A stretch of DNA of 64,000 bases from Fulvitalea axinellae. GTDB taxonomy: Bacteria > Bacteroidota > Bacteroidia > Cytophagales > Cyclobacteriaceae. The position numbers were made by a program, and so were the translations under genes. The notes beneath the pieces were generated by a model, which searched no databases, was not told the DNA's origin, and worked only from the letters and a program-made list of their open reading frames with translations. Shown here piece by piece: positions 1-8,019 of this stretch. The stretch lies in the NCBI RefSeq assembly GCF_036492835.1, contig NZ_AP025315.1:310001-374000 (forward strand), given 5' to 3'. Within the stretch, counting starts at the first letter, position 1; each line of letters starts with the position of its first letter.

Positions 1-578
1 TTGAGTCCGTGCCAAGTTTCCGATAGGGTCTTTGGGCTTTTCACCTCTAATCGCCGTAGCCAAACGAATGCTACGAGCCTTCGGCGCCAATCCCACCATT
101 TTACGGGGCTTTGCAAGTCCACAGCCGGAATCAGGAAGAGTTTTTCCTTCAGCAAAAGCGAGCCGAAAACTCCCGGAGGTTTTCCGAGGCGGTCATTTTT
201 CAGTGTTGTCCGGTAAACGCCACAACTCGGGCTTCCTTCCATAAATACAAAAGCTTCCACGCCGGCACGATCCAGTGTTCCCATACAGGTTTCGGCCCCG
301 AAGCGCAATTGCTCGGAGACTTCTTGGCCTTTTCTGTTTTTGATAATCGCTTTTTCTTCCCAAAAATCGTGTCCGTTTCCGCCTTGTAGTCGTATCGGCG
401 TGCGGGGTACGCCCATTCCGGCCATTACTTCCGGACAGACTGGCGTCCAGTAAAAATCTGAGCGTTCGCGGTTGAGGTTTGCGGGCATGTTCCAGCCTTT
501 GGCGTTGTAGCGGATTTTCGCTCCGTACATGCACGCCGATATGCCGACATGGATTTTGTCTTCGAGCAGGTATTCCAT
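1..578 (-). CDS. DUF523 family protein (TudS-like), 3' end outside window
   Basis: About 192 codons are visible and the frame runs off the window edge. The sequence carries the DUF523/YbbK signature: an N-terminal ISAC...RYN segment (Cys16), a PVCPEV...G...PR.P segment (Cys48), and a GSPSCGVY segment (Cys119). These three cysteines are the ones that hold a [4Fe-4S] cluster in TudS, the 2-thiouracil desulfurase of this family. Such proteins remove sulfur from thiolated nucleobases; whether this one does is inference. The ATG at 576-578 is the first ATG in a frame that is open only from a TAA about 60 bases upstream. It is divergent from a PP-loop thiolation-type gene, which fits a thio-nucleobase theme. 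The last visible residues look less conserved than the core. Confidence 0.8.
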   Translation of the reverse strand, partial: MEYLLEDKIHVGISACMYGAKIRYNAKGWNMPANLNRERSDFYWTPVCPEVMAGMGVPRTPIRLQGGNGHDFWEEKAIIKNRKGQEVSEQLRFGAETCMGTLDRAGVEAFVFMEGSPSCGVYRTTLKNDRLGKPPGVFGSLLLKEKLFLIPAVDLQSPVKWWDWRRRLVAFVWLRRLEVKSPKTLSETWHGL

Positions 579-860
579 CTGTTTTTTGTTAATACCATAA
601 AAGTCCCCCCGCTGTTTGGCAAGGCGACTGCTCCGTGATTACAATTTATACTTTTTCATCCGAATTATGTAAATTGCGGGCTGATTCTATTGGTTTGACG
701 GGTGATTGGGGCACTATGGGCTCCTTTTTTCCGTTCGGTAGAAGACTCCGTCCTGTTGGCCCAGCGAGAGTTCTTTTATTTCAACCTAGCTAGTAAGGCG
801 CTATTGGCTGTGTATTTTGCGTAGTCGGGGGCGTTTGAAAGCCCAAAAACTGTTTCGACC

Positions 861-1865
861 TTGGAAAAGAAGCAAAGAAGAGCGGTAGCGCTTTTCTCCG
901 GTGGACTTGACTCCACTTTGGCAATGAAACTGATTAAAGATCAGGGTGTTGACGTGGTAGCTGTTAACTTTGTATCGCATTTTTTCGGCGGAAAAAATCC
1001 GAATGCGGAGAAAATGTGCGAACAGATCGGCGTGAAGCTGGAATATGTTGACATTAAACCTATCCACACCGAAATCGTGAACGATCCGCAGTACGGCTAT
1101 GGAAAAAACATGAACCCGTGCGTGGATTGCCACGGTTTGATGATGCGTTACGCAAATGAAGAGTTGATGGCGCGTTTTGACGCCGATTTTATTATCAGTG
1201 GCGAAGTGTTGGGACAGCGTCCCAAGTCGCAGAACGGACGTGCGCTGGAAATCGTTAAGAAACTTTCCGGAGTAGAGGATTTGATCGTTCGCCCAATGTC
1301 TGCGAAGCTTTTGCCGGAAAGTAAGCCTGAGCGCGAAGGCTGGATCGATCGGGAAAAACTTGCGGACGTATCCGGACGTAGCCGTAAGCCTCAGATTGAG
1401 ATGGCGGAGAAGTTCGGAATCGAGGACTTTCCAAGCCCTGCGGGTGGCTGTTTGTTGACCGATCCGGGTTATTCTAGAAAATTGCGAGTATTGCTCAACG
1501 ACGGTTTGATCAAAGAAGAAAACTCCGAGCTTTTCTACTTGCTGAAGCTGGGAAGATTCTTCCGTATGGATAAAGGAAAATACATTTTCGTATCCAGAAA
1601 CGGCGATGAGAGCTCAAAGCTTGAGGAGCATATCAAGGTTTCGTCTCTATTGATCGAGGACACAAAAGAGGTTCACGGGCCGTTGGTGCTGGGCTTTGGT
1701 GAAATCAACGCTGAAGATACCGAGTTTGCCAAGCAATTGTTCTCGCGTTATTGCAAGTTGAAAGGAAAAGAACGCGTTCCGATGGTTGTGGATGGTGAAC
1801 CGGCAGAAATCCCCGCCTTGGATATTGAAGCTGTTGAGGCGAAAATGAAAGAACATTTGGTTTAA
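861..1865 (+). CDS. PP-loop ATPase, tRNA-thiolation-like (COG0482-type)
   Basis: A 334-residue protein with an N-terminal PP-loop, SGGLDS at residues 13-18, the ATP-pyrophosphatase motif of ThiI/MnmA-type sulfur transferases. A CVDCH motif (Cys87, Cys90) and a SPAGGCLLT motif (Cys197) follow; such cysteines could carry a sulfur relay or bind metal or Fe-S. The family is usually annotated as predicted tRNA thiouridine-modifying enzyme, but the substrate is not proven. The C-terminal third resembles the small DUF814/NFACT-R-like RNA-binding segment found with this PP-loop type (moderate confidence). The start is a TTG at 861: the frame has a TAG at 822-824 and no ATG or GTG between that stop and the PP-loop. 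A terminator follows. Confidence 0.75.
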   Translation: MEKKQRRAVALFSGGLDSTLAMKLIKDQGVDVVAVNFVSHFFGGKNPNAEKMCEQIGVKLEYVDIKPIHTEIVNDPQYGYGKNMNPCVDCHGLMMRYANEELMARFDADFIISGEVLGQRPKSQNGRALEIVKKLSGVEDLIVRPMSAKLLPESKPEREGWIDREKLADVSGRSRKPQIEMAEKFGIEDFPSPAGGCLLTDPGYSRKLRVLLNDGLIKEENSELFYLLKLGRFFRMDKGKYIFVSRNGDESSKLEEHIKVSSLLIEDTKEVHGPLVLGFGEINAEDTEFAKQLFSRYCKLKGKERVPMVVDGEPAEIPALDIEAVEAKMKEHLV

Positions 1866-1916
1866 GGTTTTCCCATTGAAAATATTTTTCTATCCGTGAA
1901 TTGATGGATAGAATTC

Positions 1917-1956
1917 GAAGAAGCTGTTCCCTTAGAGGAGTGGCTTCTTTTTTTGG
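1917..1956 (+). terminator. Rho-independent terminator
   Basis: GAAGAAGC pairs with GCTTCTTT across an 18-base loop, followed by a run of T. It lies about 50 bases after the stop of the PP-loop gene. Confidence 0.6.
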
Positions 1957-2080
1957 CTTGAATCATTTTAAATAATACTGATTTCAATCCAAAACCGCTT
2001 AATAACATGGGGTAATGTCATGTTGAAATATGATTTGCAAGCCAATCCGATGACTTGGTTTTATTTTTAATGCTAAAATG

Positions 2081-2111
2081 TTGAAATGTAGATTGTAGCA
2101 TTTTATGTTTG
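2081..2111 (+). promoter_or_regulatory. Bacteroidota-type promoter of the octaheme cytochrome operon
   Basis: TTG at 2081-2083, a 20-base spacer, then TATGTTTG at 2104-2111. This fits the Bacteroidota -33/-7 consensus (TTG-N19..20-TAnnTTTG) exactly and sits 35 bases upstream of the cytochrome start codon. Confidence 0.6.
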
Positions 2112-2146
2112 GGTAATGCCTTGGCATTTACCAAACGAATAAGGCT

Positions 2147-3721
2147 ATGAAAAAAAATCTCGTCATAATTATCGGGCTAAATATTGTTCTGGCTCTGGCG
2201 ATTCGGTGGGCATACAATGTCGAATTGTCGATGAACAGGCAAGAGAGTATGTCGGAGGTTCTGAAAAAGAAATACGGGCAAAAAAGCCTGCCGGCAACGG
2301 ACCATTCCAAGTTTGAAATTCTCCAGAAGAAATTCGACACGCCCCAGGCGGTGACGCAGGCGTGTATTTCCTGCCATACGGAAAGGCATAAGGAAGTAAT
2401 GGAATCGAACCACTGGAATTGGGAACGGGAGGAATACATCGAAGGCCGTGGCGTCACTTATCTCGGAAAGTCGAATTTGCTGAACAATTACTGTATCGGA
2501 GCTTCGAGTAACGAGCAGGCTTGCGCCAAGTGCCATATCGGGTATGACTTTGAGTCGACTCCAAATTTTTACAAAAAAGAGGAGAATGTGGACTGCCTTG
2601 TGTGCCACGACAACAGTGGCGAGTATATGAAAGGCGGTGGATTGGCGGGCCTTCCGGCCGGAACGGTTGATTTGGGAGCCTCGGCCAGGCATGTCGGTAA
2701 CCCTACGAAAGAGAGTTGCGGATCGTGTCATTTTTATAGCGGAGGCGGAAATAACGTGAAGCACGGCGATTTGGAGGAAGCGCAGACGGACTGTTCCCGT
2801 GAAGTGGACGTTCACATGGCTTCCCAAGGCGTGGATATGTCGTGTGTGGATTGCCATTCGGCAGATAAGCATAACATTAAAGGAAAGTTGTATTCTGTTT
2901 CGTCGGCGAATAAGAACCGGGCGGAGTGCCAGACTTGCCATGGTGAGTTGCCACATGAAAGCGAGGCCCTAAATACGCATACGGCCAAAGTGGCTTGCCA
3001 AACCTGTCATATACCGTCTTATGCCAAGGCAAACGCTACCAAGATGTCTTGGGATTGGTCTACGGCGGGCAAATTGAAAGACGGGAAGCCGTATTCTGAA
3101 GATGATTCGCTTGGCAACCACACTTATATGTCCATAAAAGGCTCTTTCACTTGGGCCAAGAACGTGACTCCCGAGTATGTTTGGTTTAACGGAACGGCTG
3201 ACCACTACGTACTTGGCGACAAAGTGGATACGCTAAAGGCCATAAAGCTTAACGAGCTTTTCGGAAGCTATTCGGACGGCAAAATCATGCCTGTGAAAGT
3301 GCACCGAGGACGTCAGCCTTATGATCCGGTCAACAAAACTCTGATTCAGCCTTTTACCTACGCCAAAGAGAAAGGGAAGGGAGCTTATTGGAAAGATTTT
3401 GATTGGCAAAAGGCATCGGAAATCGGAATGAAAGAAGTGGGCCTTCCGTTTAGCGGTGAGGTGACTTTCCCGAAAACGGAAATGTATTGGCCAGTTAACC
3501 ATATGGTTTCCCCGGCCGACAAGAGCCTTTCGTGCGCGGACTGTCATACAAATAGCCCGACTGGCCGTTTGGCAAATCTCAAAGGTTTTTACCTCCCGGG
3601 CCGTGATGGGCACTCGGGTGTGGACTTCTTCGGAAAATGGTTGTTGATTCTCTCCTGTATAGGTCTTGTGGGCCATGCGGGGCTCAGAATATTGTCAGGT
3701 TTAAAATCTAAACAGGCGTAA
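2147..3721 (+). CDS. Octaheme tetrathionate reductase-type cytochrome c
   Basis: 524 residues with an N-terminal signal anchor (hydrophobic residues 5-19) and a C-terminal hydrophobic helix, so it is probably tethered in the periplasm facing the inner membrane. There are eight CxxCH heme motifs, at about residues 73, 126, 150, 191, 233, 261, 284 and 463: seven in the first 290 residues and one late. This count and spacing match the octaheme tetrathionate reductase (OTR) family, whose characterised members reduce tetrathionate, nitrite and hydroxylamine in vitro; the true substrate here is unknown. It is the first gene of an operon with a membrane cytochrome b starting 2 bases after its stop, which could deliver quinol electrons, and two YeeE sulfur transporters. 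That context favours a sulfur oxyanion. Confidence 0.88.
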   Translation: MKKNLVIIIGLNIVLALAIRWAYNVELSMNRQESMSEVLKKKYGQKSLPATDHSKFEILQKKFDTPQAVTQACISCHTERHKEVMESNHWNWEREEYIEGRGVTYLGKSNLLNNYCIGASSNEQACAKCHIGYDFESTPNFYKKEENVDCLVCHDNSGEYMKGGGLAGLPAGTVDLGASARHVGNPTKESCGSCHFYSGGGNNVKHGDLEEAQTDCSREVDVHMASQGVDMSCVDCHSADKHNIKGKLYSVSSANKNRAECQTCHGELPHESEALNTHTAKVACQTCHIPSYAKANATKMSWDWSTAGKLKDGKPYSEDDSLGNHTYMSIKGSFTWAKNVTPEYVWFNGTADHYVLGDKVDTLKAIKLNELFGSYSDGKIMPVKVHRGRQPYDPVNKTLIQPFTYAKEKGKGAYWKDFDWQKASEIGMKEVGLPFSGEVTFPKTEMYWPVNHMVSPADKSLSCADCHTNSPTGRLANLKGFYLPGRDGHSGVDFFGKWLLILSCIGLVGHAGLRILSGLKSKQA

Positions 3722-3723
3722 TC

Positions 3724-4383
3724 ATGGCAAAGGAAAAAGTACTTATATACAAGCGTTTCGAACGCTTCTGGCATTGGGCTCAGGCTTTGTTGATTAGCTT
3801 ATTGGCATTGACGGGTTTTGAGATCAAAGGCTCGTACAGTCTTCTGGGATTTGAGTCGGCGGTATCGCTCCACAATTTTTCTGCCGTGGCGCTGATGATC
3901 CTTATCGTGTTCAGCATCTTCTGGCACCTGACCACCGACGAGTGGAGACAGTATATTCCGACATACAAAAACCTTTCGGCCCAATTGAAATACTATACTT
4001 CTGGAATATTTAAAGGCGAGGAGCATCCGGTAAAAAAGACCGTGAGGAGGAAGATGAATCCGCTTCAGGTGCTGTCTTATCTTGGGCTGAAACTGGTGTT
4101 GGTCCCGTTGCTGGTTTTCAGCGGTATTTTCTATATGTCATACCGTTTTACTTCCGGAGGCCAGCTGATGTCTTTTACTCCGTTTACGCTTGAGGATATC
4201 GCTTTTTGGCATGTGTTGGGGGCTTACCTTCTCGTACAATTCACCCTGATTCACATGTATATGACCACTACCGGCCATACCGTTACCGAAAACCTGAGAG
4301 CGATGCTAACAGGCTACGAGGACTTGGAAGTGGAAGAACAAGAGCCTCGGGAAGAATTGGATAAAAACCTACAAACGAACTAA
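3724..4383 (+). CDS. Membrane cytochrome b (b561/formate dehydrogenase gamma-like)
   Basis: 219 residues with four predicted membrane helices. Histidines in the first helix (FERFWHWAQ), the second (SLHNF...FWHL) and the last two (FWHVL, LIHMYMTTTGH) are placed as heme b ligands in the di-heme cytochrome b family. Such proteins oxidise quinol and pass electrons to a periplasmic multiheme partner. The start lies 2 bases after the octaheme cytochrome stop and the next gene starts 2 bases after this stop, so translation is probably coupled. An acidic C-terminal tail is expected to be cytoplasmic. The proposed role as quinol dehydrogenase for the octaheme cytochrome is inference from gene order. 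Confidence 0.82.
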   Translation: MAKEKVLIYKRFERFWHWAQALLISLLALTGFEIKGSYSLLGFESAVSLHNFSAVALMILIVFSIFWHLTTDEWRQYIPTYKNLSAQLKYYTSGIFKGEEHPVKKTVRRKMNPLQVLSYLGLKLVLVPLLVFSGIFYMSYRFTSGGQLMSFTPFTLEDIAFWHVLGAYLLVQFTLIHMYMTTTGHTVTENLRAMLTGYEDLEVEEQEPREELDKNLQTN

Positions 4384-4385
4384 GC

Positions 4386-4898
4386 ATGGAAGCCAAGAAG
4401 TATATGAATCCGTACCTGGCTGGGCTGATCTTGGGCTTGGTACTTTTGGGAACCATTTTTATCACGGGCCGTGGGCTTGGAGCCAGCGGAGCGGTAAAAA
4501 GTGCCGTAATGCAGACCGTAAAGACGGTTTCGCCTGAGCACTATGAAACGACGGGTTATTACGCCCGATACAACGAAGCAAACCCCAGCCCAATGAAAAG
4601 CTGGTTGGTCTTTGAAGTGGCGGGAGTAATATTGGGAGCCATGTTTTCCGGTATTATTTCCGGAAGAATGAAATTCAAATTGGAAAAAGGGCCGAATATT
4701 TCGAATAAGGTTCGTTTGGTTGGCGCATTGGTTGGCGGAGCGCTTTTCGGTATCGGGTCGCAGTTTGGGCGCGGATGTACCAGCGGATCGGCGCTGAGCG
4801 GTATGGCTGTTCAGTCCGCCGGAGGAATTCTGACCATGCTTTGCATATTCGGAGTGGGGTATCTGTTCGCCTATTTTTTCAGAAAACTTTGGATCTAA
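4386..4898 (+). CDS. YeeE/YedE family half-transporter, first copy
   Basis: 170 residues with about four hydrophobic helices. The family signature GIGSQFGRGCTSG is present near residue 130; the cysteine corresponds to one of the conserved thiol residues of the YeeE/TsuA thiosulfate channel. Full-length YeeE proteins contain two such halves. Here the halves are separate genes, the second one 12 bases downstream. They probably assemble as a heterodimer moving thiosulfate or another sulfur species across the inner membrane. Pairing with an octaheme tetrathionate reductase-type gene suggests handling of its product, since thiosulfate is the product of tetrathionate reduction (inference). Confidence 0.82.
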   Translation: MEAKKYMNPYLAGLILGLVLLGTIFITGRGLGASGAVKSAVMQTVKTVSPEHYETTGYYARYNEANPSPMKSWLVFEVAGVILGAMFSGIISGRMKFKLEKGPNISNKVRLVGALVGGALFGIGSQFGRGCTSGSALSGMAVQSAGGILTMLCIFGVGYLFAYFFRKLWI

Positions 4899-4910
4899 AA
4901 CATTAGTACG

Positions 4911-6110
4911 ATGGCACCATTAGTTCCAGAATATATCAATGAACACTTCGGTTTGCTGATAGCCGTGGTGATTGGTTTCGGTTTTGGGTTTGCGCTGGAG
5001 CAGGCCGGATTTTCATCCACAAGAAAGCTCGCGGGGCTGTTTTACGGCTATGATTTCACCGTTTTGCGGGTGTTTTTCACTGCGGGAGTCACCGCAATGC
5101 TTGGTACGCTTATGCTCTCGAAATTCGGTTGGCTGGATTTGGAGCTGATTTACATTAACCCAACCTACCTACAGGCCGCCGTAATTGGCGGTTCGGTCAT
5201 GGGGCTGGGATTTATAATCGGAGGTTTTTGTCCAGGTACCAGCGTGGTGAGCGCAGCGATTGGGCGGATCGATGGAATGGTTTTCGTTGTCGGAGGCGCT
5301 TTGGGCGTTTTTCTTTTCGGAGAGCTCTATCCTTGGTTGCACGACTATTATCTGGCGGACTATATGGGCGCACCGTTACTAGGAGAATGGCTGTCGGTTT
5401 CCAAAGAAACGATGGCCATAGCGATTACGCTGGTTGCCTTGTTCGCCTTCGCTTTTACATATTTTGTAGAGAAAAGAGTTAACGGGGAGAGTTCGGAATT
5501 TAGAAACCCGAAGACTTTGAAACGAGTTGGAGGTTTTTCCGCTTTATTACTTATCCCCGCCATTTTGATAATCTCAACCCCTGATTTTAAAGATGGAATA
5601 TTAGAAGAGTCGAAGCTAAGCGAGAATCTCGGAGAAATTCAAAGTTACAGTCCTGATAAGCTGGCTTATACGATAATGAACCCAGAGGACTTGCAAGTGA
5701 ATCTTATCGATGTAAGAGATTCATTGGCTTTTGCGAAAGGGAATTTACCTACTTCGTTCAATATTCCTCTAAAGGGTCTTCTTGATAGCAAATGGGAGGC
5801 GGTTTTAAAGGGTCCCAATCGTCTGAATATATTCTACGCTGAAGACGAAAAACAAGCCCAACGTGCCTGCTTTATAGCGAATAAATTAGGCTATGGAAAT
5901 GCTTTTATCTTGAAAGGAGGTAAGTCGCATTTTGAGGAAACAATTTTTTCGGAAAAGGCATTAGGTGACAATCCGACAATACAGGATCGGTTTGACCAAA
6001 GGTTTAGGGAAAAAGCCAGAATCGCTTTGCCAAGGATTGCGACAGAAAGGAAATTGAAACCGATAGCCAAACCCAAAAAGAAGAAAAAGGCCCAAGGAGG
6101 CTGTACCTGA
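4911..6110 (+). CDS. YeeE/YedE half-transporter fused to degenerate rhodanese domain
   Basis: 399 residues. The first ~210 form the second YeeE/YedE half, with the motif GFIIGGFCPGTS near residue 105 containing the conserved cysteine. After a hydrophobic segment (about 206-221) comes a soluble rhodanese-like domain (about 240-350), with the family's NLIDVRD...G.LP.S.NIP opening and a closing LKGG. The active-site loop reads FYAEDEKQAQR: the sulfur-carrying cysteine is replaced by alanine, so ordinary sulfurtransferase activity is not expected. The tail is rich in lysine and ends in GGCT, leaving one near-terminal cysteine. It is the last gene of the operon, followed by a strong terminator. 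The domain could be a binding or sensing module. Confidence 0.82.
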   Translation: MAPLVPEYINEHFGLLIAVVIGFGFGFALEQAGFSSTRKLAGLFYGYDFTVLRVFFTAGVTAMLGTLMLSKFGWLDLELIYINPTYLQAAVIGGSVMGLGFIIGGFCPGTSVVSAAIGRIDGMVFVVGGALGVFLFGELYPWLHDYYLADYMGAPLLGEWLSVSKETMAIAITLVALFAFAFTYFVEKRVNGESSEFRNPKTLKRVGGFSALLLIPAILIISTPDFKDGILEESKLSENLGEIQSYSPDKLAYTIMNPEDLQVNLIDVRDSLAFAKGNLPTSFNIPLKGLLDSKWEAVLKGPNRLNIFYAEDEKQAQRACFIANKLGYGNAFILKGGKSHFEETIFSEKALGDNPTIQDRFDQRFREKARIALPRIATERKLKPIAKPKKKKKAQGGCT

Positions 6111-6141
6111 TTCCTCCGTATAAATTTGTGTGATTTTGCGT

Positions 6142-6187
6142 AATCCCGTTCAGGCTTTATAATATGTCTGAGCGGGATTCTCTTTTT
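6142..6187 (+). terminator. Rho-independent terminator of the cytochrome/YeeE operon
   Basis: A 12-base stem (AATCCCGTTCAG with CTGAGCGGGATT, one G-T pair) with a 14-base loop, followed by a T-rich tract. It lies 31 bases after the last gene of the operon. Confidence 0.8.
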
Positions 6188-6369
6188 TAATCTATAATAT
6201 GTAGCTTTATTTTTCTTTAAAATCGACTTATTATCGATCCATTCGATTTTATTCCAAAAATATTGACTTTGTGCTATTTATTTTCGGTTTTTGACTAGGG
6301 TTTTATTAGTTCGGTGATTACCTTCCAAAAAGTATTTTTCGAGAAAATAAATGTAAAAGCAAAAGTGAT

Positions 6370-6933
6370 ATGCCAGAAAAATCAAGATGCGGATGGTGCC
6401 TGAAAGACGATCTATACAAAGATTACCACGATAACGAATGGGGTAAGGCAGAGCATGATGATGCGAAACTTTTTGAGATGCTTCTTTTGGAAGGAGCCCA
6501 AGCAGGTTTGAGTTGGTATACTATTTTGAAGAAAAGAGAGGCTTACCGTAAAGCCTTTGACGGATTTGATCCGGAATTGATCGCCGTATACGGAGATGAT
6601 AAGCGGGAAGAGTTGGCTCGTGATAAAGGAATTGTTAGAAATAAGCTGAAGATCAACGCTTTTATAGAGAATGCGAAAGCTTATTTGAAAGTGAAAAAGG
6701 AGTTCGGGACTTTTGATAAATTTATCTGGCAGTTTACCGATCATAAACAGATCGTGAATCATCCGAAAGATTTAAGCGAGGTGCCGGCGATTACTCCGGA
6801 GGCTGAAGCCATGAGCAAGGAATTGAAAAAGAGGGGATTCAAATTTGTAGGCCCAACAATCTGTTACGCATTTATGCAAGCCGTTGGCATGGTGGACGAC
6901 CACGTGGAGACCTGTTATTTGAAAAAGAAATAG
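6370..6933 (+). CDS. tag: DNA-3-methyladenine glycosylase I
   Basis: 187 residues, full length for the family. The N-terminal RCGWC...YHDNEWG motif and C-terminal VDDHVETC motif supply the Cys and His residues of the zinc site known from E. coli Tag (Cys7, His20, and the His and Cys of DDHVETC). The EGAQAGLSWYTIL segment is the conserved base-recognition region with its glutamate and tryptophan. The enzyme excises 3-methyladenine from alkylated DNA in base excision repair. It stands alone: the preceding operon ends in a terminator and the next gene begins 86 bases later. The ATG at 6370 aligns with the usual family start. Confidence 0.93.
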   Translation: MPEKSRCGWCLKDDLYKDYHDNEWGKAEHDDAKLFEMLLLEGAQAGLSWYTILKKREAYRKAFDGFDPELIAVYGDDKREELARDKGIVRNKLKINAFIENAKAYLKVKKEFGTFDKFIWQFTDHKQIVNHPKDLSEVPAITPEAEAMSKELKKRGFKFVGPTICYAFMQAVGMVDDHVETCYLKKK

Positions 6934-7019
6934 ATAGATTAAGGGGCGAGAGGCATTGTCTAGACTCACTGCTTTAATACGTAATACCTGATACCAAATA
7001 CCATAAAAAAACAATTCCA

Positions 7020-7973
7020 TTGGCAAGATTAGACAGACTAAGCGCTATTTTGACGATGCTCAGGAGTAAACGGGTCCTAACGGCGGAGAAAATCGCCGAG
7101 CGTTTCGACATCAGCGTCCGGACGGTGTATCGTGACATTCGGAGCTTGGAAGAGTCTGGAGTGCCGATAGGCTCTGAGGCTGGCGTCGGATATTTTTTGG
7201 CTGATGGCTACCATTTGCCTCCGGTTTCGCTAACGTCTGAGGAAGCTCGCGCTTTGCTGATCGGCGATAAGTTAATGGAGCGTTTTTCCGATAAAGAAAC
7301 CCGACGCAATTATGGTTTGGCTGTCGACAAAGTCAAAGCGGTTTTAAAGGCTTCGGAAAAAGAGTCGTTGGAAGATATCGAAGGCCGGATGCGCATAATT
7401 ACTTATTCGAAGGAGCGGGATAATGTTTTTTTGAGTGAGATTCAGGGGGCCTTGGCGGAAAGTAGGCGTTTGGGAATTGAGTATTACGCAAGATACCGTG
7501 ACGAAACCAGGGAGCGAAAAGTCGACCCTATCGGTTTGTGCCACTACGGTGACGAGTGGCATATGATCGCTTTTTGTCACAAAAGAAGTGATTACCGGGA
7601 TTTTAGGACGGACAGAATCAGGTCTTTGAAAGTTTTGGAAGAGAGTTTTAAGCCTTCAAAATTATTGAGTCTGGATGAGTATTGGGAGAAGTACGGAGAA
7701 GGTCATGATACTTTTCCAGCGGAAGTGCTCTTTGGGCTTGAGGCGAAAGCTTGGCTTTCAAGTCAAAAACATAGGATGGGAATGGTGAGTGAATCAGAAG
7801 AACAAGAGGGAGTCAGGATTAAATTTCGAACACCAGATTATAAAGGATTAGCTTATTGGCTTCTGAGTTTCGGAAAACATGTTCTTGAAATAAAACCAGA
7901 AGAGATGAAACAAGAATATAATAATATTCTGGGATGCCTTGCGGATAGGTTTCTTCAGAAAGTTGAGAGATAA
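7020..7973 (+). CDS. YafY-type HTH/WYL transcriptional regulator
   Basis: 317 residues. The N-terminal winged helix-turn-helix (about 1-60, RLSAILTMLRSKRVLTAEKIAERFDISVR... region) is of the DeoR/HTH_11 type, and the middle (about 135-215) is a WYL domain typical of YafY/PafC regulators, followed by the WCX C-terminal extension. WYL proteins sense a small ligand or nucleic acid and often respond to DNA damage or stress; no target is evident here apart from proximity to tag. The start is a TTG at 7020 (LARLDRL..., read as Met). The gene ends at a bidirectional terminator facing a convergent glycosyltransferase gene. Confidence 0.83.
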   Translation: MARLDRLSAILTMLRSKRVLTAEKIAERFDISVRTVYRDIRSLEESGVPIGSEAGVGYFLADGYHLPPVSLTSEEARALLIGDKLMERFSDKETRRNYGLAVDKVKAVLKASEKESLEDIEGRMRIITYSKERDNVFLSEIQGALAESRRLGIEYYARYRDETRERKVDPIGLCHYGDEWHMIAFCHKRSDYRDFRTDRIRSLKVLEESFKPSKLLSLDEYWEKYGEGHDTFPAEVLFGLEAKAWLSSQKHRMGMVSESEEQEGVRIKFRTPDYKGLAYWLLSFGKHVLEIKPEEMKQEYNNILGCLADRFLQKVER

Positions 7974-7975
7974 AG

Positions 7976-8019
7976 AAAAAACAACGCCCTTTTCTGTCTT
8001 AGAATAGGGCGTTGTTTTT
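7976..8019. terminator. Bidirectional terminator between convergent genes
   Basis: A perfect stem of about 15 bases (AAAAACAACGCCCT and its complement) around a 15-base loop, with A and T runs on opposite ends. It serves the WYL regulator on the plus strand and overlaps the stop codon of the minus-strand glycosyltransferase. Confidence 0.85.

Noticed and set aside
861-1865. QueC or a plain ThiI as name for the PP-loop protein.
   Set aside because: It lacks the QueC zinc site arrangement and the THUMP domain of ThiI; only the PP-loop is shared.
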